Shown: positions 35,828 through 44,963, numbered from the stretch's first letter. The stretch: DNA of 64,000 nt from Actinoplanes nipponensis (GCF_016862275.1 NZ_BOMQ01000075.1:1-64000); one strand, 5' to 3'. Notes: a model not told the origin generated them from the letters alone. Program-made: numbers and translations.

Positions 35828-36367
35828 GTGAGTCGGCTGCGTCGACGCTGCGAGCGTCGCCTAGAGAACATTCCCATCCCGAACCCGTTCGATCTGGACA
35901 CCTTCTGCGCCGTCATGGCCGCTCATCGGGGACGACCCCTCACCCTGCAGCCGATGCCGGGGCTCAGCGCGGGGGCGCCGTGCGGGTTGTGGATCTCCGT
36001 GCCGGACGCGGACTATGTGTTCTACGACCCCGGAACGTCGCGGCTGCACGCCGAACACATCGTGTTGCACGAGCTGAGCCACATGCTCAGCGGCCACACC
36101 ACCGGCCTCAACGCCGACCTCCAGGCGGGGCCGGCGGCCGACGGCGGCGTGATCGGCCGCCTCGTGCCGGACCTCGATCCCACCACGATCGAGACGATCC
36201 TCGGCCGGACCAGCTACACCACTGCCCAGGAGCGCGAGGCGGAGATTCTCGCCTCGTTGATCCGCGCCCGTTCGGGCCGGCGCCCGGCCGCCGGCCGGCT
36301 GTCCCACGCCGGCCTGCCCGGCGACACGCTGGGCCGGGTCGCCGATGTGCTGAAGTTCCCGTCTTGA
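35828..36367 (+). CDS. ImmA/IrrE-like metallopeptidase-fold protein
   Basis: 179 residues with a GTG start and GGGGGGAAC upstream. VLHELSHMLSGH contains HExxH plus a further His, as in the ImmA/IrrE (COG2856) family of zinc proteases that often cleave or control XRE repressors. The C-terminal REREAEILASLI supplies a possible third metal ligand (Glu). An XRE regulator is encoded about 2 kb further on, on the other strand. It overlaps the membrane protein gene by TTGA. Whether it cleaves that regulator is inference. Confidence 0.82.
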   Translation: MSRLRRRCERRLENIPIPNPFDLDTFCAVMAAHRGRPLTLQPMPGLSAGAPCGLWISVPDADYVFYDPGTSRLHAEHIVLHELSHMLSGHTTGLNADLQAGPAADGGVIGRLVPDLDPTTIETILGRTSYTTAQEREAEILASLIRARSGRRPAAGRLSHAGLPGDTLGRVADVLKFPS

Positions 36368-37779
36368 ACGGCGTCCTCACCGGCGTCGTCCTGGTGCTGC
36401 TCTGGGGCACCGTGGCGGTCCGCTTTCCCACGCTCTGGCGCGACGCCCAGCAGCGGGCGATGTGGGCGACCCTGTTCGCGCTGGCCGTCACCAAGACAGT
36501 GACCACGCCGGGCGTCAACGCGCTCCTCGGAAAGCTGGTCCCCCAAGCCCAGGTCATCCCCCACTTGCTCGCCGTGGTCACCGCGTTCTTTCTGCTGCGC
36601 TTCCTCTCCCTGATCACCGGCTACGACGCCGACCATCCGCGCGCCGCGCGCTGGCAGCTGGTGCTGGCCGTGTCGGAGCTGGTGGTTCTGCTCGTGCTGG
36701 TGGCTGTGACGCCGGGCGGCATCAAGACCAAGGGTGCCGAGCTGATGGGTACGGCCACAGCGCCGACGGCCGCCGCCTACTGGGTGATCCTGAACGGCTA
36801 CCTGGGCGCAGTCCTCGCCCTCGCCACCGGTCTGTTCTGGCGGATCAGCCGCCCGGCACCCGCCGGCGCGCTACGCCAGGGCCTCCGCGCCATCGCGGCG
36901 GGCACGTTCCTGGTCGCGGTGTACGCGGCGCTGAAGACGGCGGTGATCGTGGCCCACAGCGCCGGCCTGACCATCCCGGTCGACAAAGCGGAGCCGGCGG
37001 CCAACGCGCTCCGCACCATCGGCATCATCGTCTGCCTGATCGGTGCTGCAGTGCCGGCCGTCGGCAAGCTGCGCGCGATTATGCGCACCTACCACTCCCT
37101 GTGGGCGCTTCGCCCGCTGTGGTCGGTGATGCGCCGAACGTTTCCCGAACTGATCCTCTTCTCGCGGCGACGGGCTCTTCTCGAGTTGGCCGGCGTCGAC
37201 GAGGTGCAGTTGCGGCTGTACCGCCGGGTGATCGAGATCCGGGACGGCATGCTGACCCTGCGCGATCACCTGCCGGCCGGCACGCGCGACGAGGCACGAA
37301 GCCACGTCGGCGACGACCCTGCGCTGATCGAAGCCTGCGGCATCGCTTTCGCCCTGAGTCGCTACCGGTCCGGAGCGGCACCGATCGAGAACGGCGACGG
37401 CTGGGCGGACATCGGCGGCGAGATCGCCGACGAGGTCGCCTGGCTCAGCGCCGTAAGTGCCGCCTTCCGCCGCAGAGAGGCATCGGCATTCGCCCACCAC
37501 CAGCCGGCAACCCCCGCCACCACTCCCCACCCCGCCGCAACCGCGACTCCCACCGCCACCACGAGCCCGCCGCCCACGGCGACGACAACAACGACGGCGG
37601 CGACAGCAACAGCAAGGACAGCGGCGACAGCGGCGACAGCGGCGACAGGAGCGACAGGAGCGACAGCAGCAGCAGCGACAGCGACAGCGACGACGAACGC
37701 GACGGGGGGATCAACCAACCTCGACGAGACCAAAACACCAGCCAACGGACGACGTTGCCAACGGGAAGAACGCAACTAG
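36364..37779 (+). CDS. MAB_1171c-type multi-helix membrane protein
   Basis: 471 residues, read from a TTG that overlaps the stop of the previous gene. Seven or so membrane helices fill residues 1-240, followed by a cytoplasmic helical domain (LWALRPLWSVMRRTFP, EVQLRLYRRVIEIRDGM). This layout and the setting (XRE, ImmA-like, P450) match what is annotated in actinobacteria as MAB_1171c family putative transporters; I rely on recall for that name. The last ~100 residues are almost only Ala/Thr/Pro, encoded by a simple-sequence tract. TTG is the only plausible start near the junction. Confidence 0.75.
   Translation: MNGVLTGVVLVLLWGTVAVRFPTLWRDAQQRAMWATLFALAVTKTVTTPGVNALLGKLVPQAQVIPHLLAVVTAFFLLRFLSLITGYDADHPRAARWQLVLAVSELVVLLVLVAVTPGGIKTKGAELMGTATAPTAAAYWVILNGYLGAVLALATGLFWRISRPAPAGALRQGLRAIAAGTFLVAVYAALKTAVIVAHSAGLTIPVDKAEPAANALRTIGIIVCLIGAAVPAVGKLRAIMRTYHSLWALRPLWSVMRRTFPELILFSRRRALLELAGVDEVQLRLYRRVIEIRDGMLTLRDHLPAGTRDEARSHVGDDPALIEACGIAFALSRYRSGAAPIENGDGWADIGGEIADEVAWLSAVSAAFRRREASAFAHHQPATPATTPHPAATATPTATTSPPPTATTTTTAATATARTAATAATAATGATGATAAAATATATTNATGGSTNLDETKTPANGRRCQREERN
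37578..37705 (+). repeat. simple-sequence tract of GCGACA-like units
   Basis: Short units such as GCGACA, GCGGCGACA, GGAGCGACA and CAG runs repeat through the 3' end of the membrane protein gene and encode an Ala/Thr-rich tail. Units are multiples of three, so length change keeps the frame. In the +1 frame the same tract reads Asp/Ser/Gly-rich. Confidence 0.8.
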
Positions 37780-37783
37780 AGGG

Positions 37784-37807
37784 CACCTGGTGCTGCGAAC
37801 CAGGCGC
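37784..37807. terminator. possible convergent terminator hairpin
   Basis: CCTGGT (37786-37791) pairs with ACCAGG (37799-37804), with further near-matches outside. It is 5 bases after the membrane protein stop and about 37 bases from the XRE gene stop on the other strand. The stem is short, so the call is tentative. Confidence 0.4.
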
Positions 37808-37843
37808 ACAGCAGGCCGCGAAGCCCGCCCGTCACCCACCCAC

Positions 37844-38263
37844 TCACCCGGCAGGCTTACCCCGGTCCCGCTCCAGCTCCCAGACCTTCCGCACCAACTC
37901 CCCGATCGTGTCCCGGGAGCTCGGCGAGACATCCGCCGCCCGCAGCGCGATCTCCTGCACCTTCGCATCCCGCAGCGTCCCCAGCAGCGCCAGCTGACTG
38001 TCGATCTTCCGGGCCGCGTCGTCGTCCAGGAAGTACGCCACCGGGACGCCGAAGAACGTGGCGAGTCCCTTCAGGTGCTGCACGGTCGGGTTGGTGCGGC
38101 GGCCGGTGCGGAGCTGCCAGATGTACGTGTGGGAGATCTGGATGCCCTGCTGCGCCCGGATGGCCTCGGCCACCGTCATGTAGCTGACCTCGCCCTGGCC
38201 GGCCGACCGGACCTGGGTGAAGAGGCGGTCCAGCTTTTCGGCGATGGAGAACTCGCTGGACAC
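37844..38263 (-). CDS. XRE-family transcriptional regulator
   Basis: 139 residues from a GTG at 38263 with GAGGGAG 4 bases upstream; a TTG at 38287 would add eight residues. The helix-turn-helix covers about residues 25-75 (TVAEAIRAQQGIQISHTYIWQLRTG, NPTVQHLKGLATFFGV), followed by PVAYFLDDD and a helical C-terminus. It is similar in layout to actinobacterial regulators found beside P450 genes. It is divergent from the P450 gene, and the shared intergenic region is the likely target. Confidence 0.9.
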   Translation of the reverse strand: MSSEFSIAEKLDRLFTQVRSAGQGEVSYMTVAEAIRAQQGIQISHTYIWQLRTGRRTNPTVQHLKGLATFFGVPVAYFLDDDAARKIDSQLALLGTLRDAKVQEIALRAADVSPSSRDTIGELVRKVWELERDRGKPAG

Positions 38264-38469
38264 CGCACTCCCTCGTCGCCGGGTCAAGATGGGACATGCG
38301 GATCATACTGACGAAAACCGGTCGCTGCATCGATGCCCATGAGCAGCCGAGGCTGCACATCCCCCGATGTAGGGGCACCGGTGAACGACCGTAAACTCAG
38401 GTTGATGACGCTCGGGCCGAGCGTAAACGATGCTCCGCCACCGCTCAACCCGCCGGTATTCTTTTCCTC
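38264..38469. promoter_or_regulatory. divergent promoter region with CGTAAAC direct repeats
   Basis: This 206-base gap separates the XRE and P450 starts. CGTAAAC occurs at 38390-38396 and 38422-38428, 32 bases apart (about three helical turns) and upstream of the P450 start, as expected of a regulator site. On the minus strand, TATGAT near 38299-38304 is a fair -10 element for the XRE gene. Confidence 0.45.
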
Positions 38470-39681
38470 GTGACGGACATTGTGGAGAGTGCCGAGGTCT
38501 CGACGCTGCTCGATGAGCTGACCCGCCTGACCGGGCGCGAGGATCCGTACCCTCGTTATCGGCGGCTGCGGGAGATCTCCCCGATCGTGCGCGCCGACGA
38601 CGGCGCGCTGGTCGTCACCCGGCACGCCGACTGCGTCGCGGTCACCCGCGATCCCCGGCTCGGGCACATGCCGTCGCACATGCTGGAGTTCGTCCAGCCC
38701 GGCTGGGCCGACCACCCCGCGCTGCACCAGCTCTTCACCAGCATCCTGGCGATCAACCCCCCGGACCACACCCGGCTGCGCCGGCTGGTCAGTTCCTCCT
38801 TCACCGCCCGCCGGGTGCAGGCGTTGCAGCCGCGGATCGCGGAGATGGTCCAGGATCTTCTGGTACGGATGGACGGCGACGTCGACTTCATCGATGCGTT
38901 CGCGTTCCCGCTGCCCGTCAACGTCATCGGTGAGCTCCTCGGCGTCCCGGAAGCGGACCGCGCCCAGTTCCAGGGCCTGGTCCGCGACTGGACCCAGGTG
39001 CTCGAGGTGATCACGCCGGAGGTGCTGGCCACGGCCGACCCGGCGGCGGCCACCATCCGGGAGTACCTCGCCGGCCTGGCCGCGGAACGCCGCCGCGAAC
39101 CGGGCGACGACCTGATGAGCGCGCTGGTCGCGGCCGAGGAGGACGGCGACAAGCTCACCGAGGACGAGCTGCTCACCATGGCCGCGCTGCTGTTCGCGGC
39201 GGGCTTCGAGACGACCACCAACCTGCTGGCCAACAGCGTGGTGGCCCTGCTGCGCAACCCGGACCAGCTGGAGCTCCTGCGCCGGCAGCCCGGGCTGGCG
39301 GCTTCGGCGGTCGAGGAGCTGCTGCGGTACGACACCCCGGTGCAGTTGCTGGCCCGGGTGGCCTGGGAAGACGTGGAGATCGCGGGCGTGCCGGTGCAGG
39401 GCGGTGAACGGTTCGTCGCGTACCTGGGAGCCGGCAACCGCGACCCGGAACGCTTCGCCGACCCGGACCGGCTCGACCTGGCCCGGCCGGACAACGCGCC
39501 GCTGTCCTTCGGCGGCGGCATCCACTACTGCCTCGGGGCACCGCTCGCCCGGCTCGAGGCTCAGATCGCCATCCCGGCGCTGCTCGCGCACTTCCCGAAG
39601 CTGACGCTCGCCGGCGAGCCGGGCCGCCGCGACAGCCTGGCCATCCGCGGCTACACCCAGCTGCCGATATCGGTGGGCTGA
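38470..39681 (+). CDS. cytochrome P450
   Basis: 403 residues with a GTG start, the normal length for soluble bacterial P450s. The I-helix oxygen-binding motif is AGFETT, the K-helix ExxR is EELLR, and the heme-binding loop is FGGGIHYCLG with the Cys near residue 354. AINPPDHTRLRRLV is the conserved C-helix region. It is a monooxygenase that needs an external ferredoxin; none is encoded nearby. It is divergent from the XRE regulator, and a physiological link to the membrane protein and ImmA-like genes is likely from context. The substrate cannot be predicted. Confidence 0.95.
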   Translation: MTDIVESAEVSTLLDELTRLTGREDPYPRYRRLREISPIVRADDGALVVTRHADCVAVTRDPRLGHMPSHMLEFVQPGWADHPALHQLFTSILAINPPDHTRLRRLVSSSFTARRVQALQPRIAEMVQDLLVRMDGDVDFIDAFAFPLPVNVIGELLGVPEADRAQFQGLVRDWTQVLEVITPEVLATADPAAATIREYLAGLAAERRREPGDDLMSALVAAEEDGDKLTEDELLTMAALLFAAGFETTTNLLANSVVALLRNPDQLELLRRQPGLAASAVEELLRYDTPVQLLARVAWEDVEIAGVPVQGGERFVAYLGAGNRDPERFADPDRLDLARPDNAPLSFGGGIHYCLGAPLARLEAQIAIPALLAHFPKLTLAGEPGRRDSLAIRGYTQLPISVG

Positions 39682-40145
39682 CGGCCCGGTCGCGCCGACC
39701 GCTACCCGGTCCGGCCCGTCATCCGCCGGAGACCACCAACCGGACCGCCGCCAAGGGCAACATGGACCAAGACGCCCGACCGGATCCCCGGCCTGCGCTG
39801 ACGAGCGCCCCGGAAAGCGCATTCCCCAGCCCACTTCACCCCGGAAACCCCAGGAAAATAAGGGCGCCGCTGCGAATTCCACGGGGGAAGAACTCGCAAC
39901 GGCGTCCAGGAAAGAGTATCGACCGCGGCGGTTATTGTCCATCCGTACCGTCGATCATCACCGAATGGCCGAACCGCCGATGGCCCACTCTCCGGTCAGC
40001 AGCCCGCCGTCGGCGGAAGCGGCGGCGCGACCGGGCCGTCGCGACGGCCGCGGCGGCCGGTCGGCGGACACCGGCCCGCCGACCGGGCCCACCAGCAGCC
40101 GGGTCGGCGATGCGGGCCCCGGCCCTGTTCGGGTACGCCGACGCC
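39682..40145. other. intergenic region, convergent genes
   Basis: No supported gene. The first 60 bases hold overlapping short GC-rich inverted repeats (GGTCG-CGC-CGACC) that could end P450 transcription. A locally AT-richer patch lies at about 39840-39950. At the right end, TCGGGTACGCCGACGCC (40129-40145) duplicates the last codons of the deformylase gene. Confidence 0.5.
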
Positions 40146-40682
40146 CTACTCGGGTACGCCGACGCCGGGCGCCTCCGCGCTCTCGGACAGCAGCCGCTTG
40201 CGCTGCTTGGCGGGCAGCCGGTCGACGTAGAGCAGGCCGTCGAGGTGGTCGGTCTCGTGTTGCAGGCAGCGGGCGAGCAGTCCGGTGCCGTCGATCCGCA
40301 CCGGCTGGCCGAACATGTCGACGCCGGTCACGGAGGCAGTGGTGGGGCGGCCCACGTCCGCGCGGACGCCGGGAACCGACAGGCAGCCCTCGCTGTCGAC
40401 CTCCAGTTCCCGGCCCTCGGGCAGGTGCAGGACGGGGTTGACCACGTGGGCGACGACGTTGGTGTCCGTCGCGTCGGGGCAGTCGACGACGAAGACCCGC
40501 GCGTCGACGCCGATCTGGTTGGCGGCCAGGCCGACCCCCTCGGCGGCGGCCATCGAGGCGAACATGTCGGCCACGAGCTGCTGGAGGTCCTCGTCGAAGG
40601 AGGTCACCTCGGCGCATCGTCGATGCAGGACGGGGTTGCCGTAGCGGGTGATGGGTCGCGGGGTTCCGGCACGAGTCTGCAC
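40146..40682 (-). CDS. def: peptide deformylase
   Basis: 178 residues with a GTG start. All three metal-site motifs of deformylase are present: GVGLAANQIG (GxGxAAxQ, near residue 50), EGCLSV (Cys ligand) and CLQHETDHLDG (HExxH, two His ligands). It removes the formyl group from nascent proteins in the cytoplasm. The end of the gene, GVGVPE and stop, is repeated immediately after the stop as a 21-base tandem duplication. It lies 199 bases downstream of the M48 protease gene and is probably separate from it. Confidence 0.95.
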   Translation of the reverse strand: MQTRAGTPRPITRYGNPVLHRRCAEVTSFDEDLQQLVADMFASMAAAEGVGLAANQIGVDARVFVVDCPDATDTNVVAHVVNPVLHLPEGRELEVDSEGCLSVPGVRADVGRPTTASVTGVDMFGQPVRIDGTGLLARCLQHETDHLDGLLYVDRLPAKQRKRLLSESAEAPGVGVPE

Positions 40683-40881
40683 AGCCCGATTTTAGGACGC
40701 CCGCGGCACCCGGGCCGCCCGGCGACCGATCATGCGGCCGGAGTCGCGCAACGTGCCGAAGAGACGCAGGTGGGGTGCGGCGCGCGGGCGGTCGATCAAG
40801 CCACCGACCGTCCGCCGTCGAGCGCCCCGGCGGATCGCCCGCGCGGCGGGTTTGGGGGCTACGGCGCGCGGGCGATCCCGA

Positions 40882-42021
40882 TCAGACCGGCGGGTTGTCC
40901 CCGGCCGGGGCATCGTCCGGCGGATCGGCCGGGCGGTCGGCGGGCCGGCTCTCGCGCCGGGCCGCCCGGCTCGCCGCGTCCGCGGCCGTGCTGGCCCAGG
41001 CCCGCGCCCGGCCCGCCTGGGTGCCGGCCCAGTCGCCCAGGTCGACGGCGCCGCCCGTCACCCGGCGGGCCAGCGTCACCAGCGGGTCCTGGGAGGTCTC
41101 GAAGGTTTCGCGGTAGTGGCTCGCCGCCGCCTTGACGTCGCCGGTCACCGAGGTGTTGCCGTCGGAGTCGCGGCGCGGGTAGTCGCCGCCGATGATGCGG
41201 CTGTACTCACCCGAGTCGACCCAGCGGCGCAGTTCCGCCGCGCGGGCCACCGGGACCGGGTGGCTGCTCCACGCCGTCATGCTGATCTTGTGGATGCTGT
41301 CGCGCAGGTCGCCGCCGCCCTGGTACTCGGCCGCCTGCTCCAGGAACGCGGCCGTGTCGATCTGGCTGAGGTCGCCGCCGCCGGCCAGCTTCATCAGCAG
41401 CCGGGTCGACGCCGCCGGGTCCTGGCCGGCCAGCAGGCCCGCACGGTCGGCCGACAGCTCGGCCTTGCGCCACCACTCGTACATCGCCGCGATGATCGCG
41501 CGCAGGGCGATGGCACCGATGGGCAGCCAGCTGACGTTGGTGGCCCACTTGGTCAGGATCATCATGATTGTCTTGTAGACGGCGTGACCGCTGCGCACGT
41601 GGCCGATCTCGTGGCCCAGCAGCGCGCGCAGCTCCTCGTCGTCCAGCTTCTCCACCGCGGCCGTGGTGATCACGATGAACGGCTTGTCCATCCCGATCGC
41701 CTGACCGTGGATCATCGGCGACTGGGTCACGTACAGCTCGGGCAGCTCCGCGATGTCGAGCGTGGCGGCCGCCTCGGCGAAGCGCTGGTAGACGCGCGGA
41801 TACTGACGGTGGTCCACGCGGATCGACCCGGCCAGGTACTGCAGGCGGAAGCCGCGCTCGTTCCACATGCCGAAGAACGCCTTGACCACGTCGTCGAAGC
41901 CACGCAGTTCGCGCAGCGCGGTCAGCGCGCCGCGGTCGGCCGGGTGCTCCCAGGCCCGGGAGCTGATGTCGGTCAGCGTGACCCGTTGCCGGGCCGGCCG
42001 ATTCTCGTCGTCGATCGTCAT
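40882..42021 (-). CDS. M48 family zinc metallopeptidase
   Basis: 379 residues from the ATG at 42021 with GGAAGGACC upstream. The zinc site is LGHEIGHVRSGH (HExxH near residue 155), with a downstream Glu in ELSADRAGLLA as the third ligand, typical of M48/HtpX-like peptidases. A weak hydrophobic stretch (IGAIALRAIIAAMY) is present, but no clear signal peptide. The C-terminus is Ala/Arg/Pro-rich. It may act in membrane or stress protein turnover. It is divergent from the Gfo/Idh/MocA gene. Confidence 0.92.
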   Translation of the reverse strand: MTIDDENRPARQRVTLTDISSRAWEHPADRGALTALRELRGFDDVVKAFFGMWNERGFRLQYLAGSIRVDHRQYPRVYQRFAEAAATLDIAELPELYVTQSPMIHGQAIGMDKPFIVITTAAVEKLDDEELRALLGHEIGHVRSGHAVYKTIMMILTKWATNVSWLPIGAIALRAIIAAMYEWWRKAELSADRAGLLAGQDPAASTRLLMKLAGGGDLSQIDTAAFLEQAAEYQGGGDLRDSIHKISMTAWSSHPVPVARAAELRRWVDSGEYSRIIGGDYPRRDSDGNTSVTGDVKAAASHYRETFETSQDPLVTLARRVTGGAVDLGDWAGTQAGRARAWASTAADAASRAARRESRPADRPADPPDDAPAGDNPPV

Positions 42022-42264
42022 GGTGGTCCTTCCGCGCCTCGTCCGGAGATCCGAGATGAGCTTCGCCAATGCGGGGGCCGGGCGCATCGGCTCCGAGCGG
42101 GACTTCCGCCCGGCCGCCTCCGACTTTCGGCCGACCCGGTCGGCCCGCGCCCGCGAGGCCCGGGCGGGACGTCACCGATGGCCCCGCCGCCTTGTCTCGA
42201 TCTTGCATCTCGCCCATTCTCAGAGCGTGGAGCTGCGGAACGGGACCGGATCGAGGAACTGAGG

Positions 42265-43266
42265 ATGCGGATCGGACTCATCGGTCTCGGCCGGATCGGC
42301 GCCTTGCACGCCGAGACGCTCAGCGGGCTGCCCGCGGTCACCCAGCTCGTCGTCACCGACGCGGTGCCGGCGGTGACCGAGCGAACGGCCCGCAAGTACG
42401 GCGCCGAGCCCGCGCCGACCGCGGCCGCCCTGTTGACCAGCGGCGTCGACGGCGTGGTCATCGCGGCCGCCACCGACGCGCATCCGCAGCTGATCCTCGC
42501 GGCCGTCGAGGCGGGTCTGCCGGTCTTCTGCGAGAAGCCGGTGGCCCGGCACGCCGCCGCGGCCGAGGAGGTGCTGCGGCACTGTGCGGGCGCGCGGGTG
42601 CAGGTCGGCTACAACCGGCGCTTCGATCCCGGCTTCCTGGCGGCGCGGGCCGCCGTCGCGAGCGGCGAGCTGGGCCGGCTGCACACCGTACGGTCGACGA
42701 CCATGGACCCGGCGCCGCCGCCGGCGGCGTATCTGGCCGGCTCCGGGGGGATCTTCCGGGACTGCGCGGTGCACGACTTCGACATCGTCCGGTACGTCAC
42801 CGGCCGCGAGGTGACCGAGGTGTACGCCACCGGCAGCGCCCGCGGCGACGACCTGTTCGCGCAGCTCGGCGACGCCGCCACCGCCGCGGCCATCCTGACC
42901 CTGGACGACGACACCCTCGCCGTCGTGTCGAACACCCGCTACAACGGCCGCGGCTACGACGTGCGGCTGGAGGTGCACGGCAGCGCGGACAGCATCGCCG
43001 TCGGGCTGGAGGACGGGCTACCGCTGCGCTCGGTCGAGCCCGGCGTCACCTTCCCGGCCGGCCCGCCGCACACCTTCTTCATGGACCGGTTCGCGGCGGC
43101 GTACCGGCGCGAGCTGGCCGCCTTCACCGAGGTCGTGGCCGGTACGCGGGAGAGCCCGTGCACGGTCGCGGACGCGGTCGAGGCGGCCTGGATCGCCGAG
43201 GCGTGCACGGTGTCGCTGCGGGAGCACCGGCCCGTCCGCGTCAGCGACGTGCGCGGCGCCGCCTGA
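42265..43266 (+). CDS. Gfo/Idh/MocA family oxidoreductase
   Basis: 333 residues from an ATG with GAGGAACTGAGG upstream. The N-terminal Rossmann fold has GLGRIGALHAE, the catalytic-core motif is CEKPVAR near residue 91, and the C-terminal domain contains GGIFRDCAVHDFDIVRYVTG with the usual Asp and His. It resembles inositol 2-dehydrogenase (IolG-like) enzymes, but the substrate cannot be fixed; no inositol genes are nearby. It converges with the PPOX gene, with 6 bases between the stops. Confidence 0.9.
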   Translation: MRIGLIGLGRIGALHAETLSGLPAVTQLVVTDAVPAVTERTARKYGAEPAPTAAALLTSGVDGVVIAAATDAHPQLILAAVEAGLPVFCEKPVARHAAAAEEVLRHCAGARVQVGYNRRFDPGFLAARAAVASGELGRLHTVRSTTMDPAPPPAAYLAGSGGIFRDCAVHDFDIVRYVTGREVTEVYATGSARGDDLFAQLGDAATAAAILTLDDDTLAVVSNTRYNGRGYDVRLEVHGSADSIAVGLEDGLPLRSVEPGVTFPAGPPHTFFMDRFAAAYRRELAAFTEVVAGTRESPCTVADAVEAAWIAEACTVSLREHRPVRVSDVRGAA

Positions 43267-43272
43267 CAGGGC

Positions 43273-43773
43273 TCACCCGAAGCGGTACCGGGTCTGCGTG
43301 TACGGCCCCTTGCCGAAGGCCAGCACCTTGGCCGGCCTGATCCCGTACACCAGCCCGGTGCGCCCGGCCGGGTCCCGGAAGGCGCCCTCGCCCACCTCGA
43401 AGTCCCAGTCCAGCCGGGCTTTCCACAGCGCCGCCAGCGCGCGCAGCCGCTCCGGCCCGGTGACGCGGAGCGCCACGCCCTCGACCACCACGTCCAGCCC
43501 GCCGTGCAACCGGCTGCTGCCGGTGGACAGCACGCACTCCGGTCGGCGGGCCAGGTTCTTCGCCTTCTGCTCCCGGTCGCCGGTGCAGATGTGCAGCCGG
43601 CCCCGGTCCCAGATCGCCGGCAGCGGGGTCACGTGCGGGCGGCCGTCGGCGCGCACGGTCGACAGGAAGAACATCTCCGCCGCGGCCAGCACCCGCTCGG
43701 CGTCGGCCCACGGGACCGCGGTGGCGCCCGGCTCACTGAAGTCCTCGTTGAGTTCGGCGGTCGGTGTGGTCAT
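43273..43773 (-). CDS. pyridoxamine 5'-phosphate oxidase (PPOX) family protein
   Basis: 166 residues of the split-barrel flavin-binding type: FFLSTVRADGRPHVTPLPAIWDRG is the typical N-terminal hairpin, followed by GDREQKAKNLARRPECVL. Actinobacterial members bind FMN, F420 or heme; the cofactor cannot be told here. The ATG overlaps the stop of the sigma factor gene (ATGA), so it is the last gene of a YCII - sigma - PPOX operon. Confidence 0.88.
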   Translation of the reverse strand: MTTPTAELNEDFSEPGATAVPWADAERVLAAAEMFFLSTVRADGRPHVTPLPAIWDRGRLHICTGDREQKAKNLARRPECVLSTGSSRLHGGLDVVVEGVALRVTGPERLRALAALWKARLDWDFEVGEGAFRDPAGRTGLVYGIRPAKVLAFGKGPYTQTRYRFG

Positions 43774-44963
43774 GGCTCCTCTTCACGACTGAGTTCCTCG
43801 GCGCGGGCCAGCAGGGCGCGCCGCTCGGGCGCGGACGGGGCCACGGCGGCGGCCTGCTCGAAGAGGGCCACCGCGCCGGTTGTGTCCCCGGCCCGGGCGG
43901 TCAGCTCGGCCTCCGCCGCCACCGCGTACGGGTACCCGTCCAGCGCACCGCCGGCCCGCGCCTCGGCCAGCAACCGCAGCCCGGCCGCCGGGTCGTGCGC
44001 GTACCCGTGGGCCACCGCCCGGTTGAGCGCGACCACCGGGGTGGGCAGTTGCGCGTACAGCTGGTCGTACAGGCCCGCGACGGCCGGCCAGTCGGTCGGC
44101 GTCGCGGTGTGGCAGGCGGCGATGCGGGCCTGCAACGCGTACGGGCCGGTGGTCGACGGCAGCAGCGCCAGCGCCTCGGCGATCGCCGCGTGGTCCCAGC
44201 GCGACCGGTCCTGCCGGTCCAGCGGGCGCAGGTTGCCGTCGTTGTCGCGGCGGGCGGCCCGCCGGGAGTGCTGCAGCAGGCACAGCGCCAGCAGGCCGGT
44301 GATCTCCGGCTCGCGCGGCATCAGCTCGGCGAGGAGCCGGGCCAGCCGGATCGCCTCCGCCGCGAACGCCGGTTCGCCGTCCGCGTCGTACCCCCGGGTG
44401 AAGAGCAGGTAGAGCACCGCCAGCACCCCCGGCAGGCGCTCGGCCAGGGCCGGCCCGGCCGGCACCCGGTACGGGATGCCGGCCGTCGCGATCTTGTTCT
44501 TGGCCCGGGTGAGCCGCCGCGTCATGGTCGGCTCGGTGACCAGGAAGGCGCGCGCGATGTCGGCGGTCGGCACCCCGGCCACGGTCCGCAGGGTCAGCGC
44601 GACCCGCGCCTCCAGGGCCAGCGCGGGATGGCAGCAGGTGAAGATGAGCCGCAGCCGGTCGTCCACGACCTCTTCCCCCTCCCTCGCCGGCGCCGTGAGC
44701 AGGGCCAGCTCGGCCAGTTTGCGGCGTTCGACGGCCGCCCGCCGGAGCACGTCGGTCGCCTTGTTGCGGGCGACCGTCATGAGCCAGCCGCCCGGGTTCG
44801 CCGGCACCCCGTCGCGCGGCCAGCGTTCCAGGGCGAGCGTGAGGGCCTCCTGGGCGCAGTCCTCGGCCAGCGTCCAGTCGCCGGTGACCCGGATCAGGGC
44901 GGCCACGATCCGCGGGTACGCCTCGGCACCGGCTCGGGCGACGGCCTTCCCGGCGTCGGTCAT
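43770..44963 (-). CDS. ECF sigma factor with long C-terminal extension (ECF42-like)
   Basis: 397 residues. Sigma region 2 is seen in RVTGDWTLAEDCAQEALTLALERWP and GGWLMTVARNKATDVLRR; region 4 in LTLRTVAGVPTADIARAFLVTEPTMTRRLTRAK. About 200 further residues form a TPR-like helical extension (DF6596-type), including LPGVLAVLYLLFTRGYDA. This architecture beside a YCII/DGPF protein is typical of the ECF42 group, which has no classical anti-sigma factor. It starts 5 bases after the YCII stop. Confidence 0.93.
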   Translation of the reverse strand: MTDAGKAVARAGAEAYPRIVAALIRVTGDWTLAEDCAQEALTLALERWPRDGVPANPGGWLMTVARNKATDVLRRAAVERRKLAELALLTAPAREGEEVVDDRLRLIFTCCHPALALEARVALTLRTVAGVPTADIARAFLVTEPTMTRRLTRAKNKIATAGIPYRVPAGPALAERLPGVLAVLYLLFTRGYDADGEPAFAAEAIRLARLLAELMPREPEITGLLALCLLQHSRRAARRDNDGNLRPLDRQDRSRWDHAAIAEALALLPSTTGPYALQARIAACHTATPTDWPAVAGLYDQLYAQLPTPVVALNRAVAHGYAHDPAAGLRLLAEARAGGALDGYPYAVAAEAELTARAGDTTGAVALFEQAAAVAPSAPERRALLARAEELSREEEP

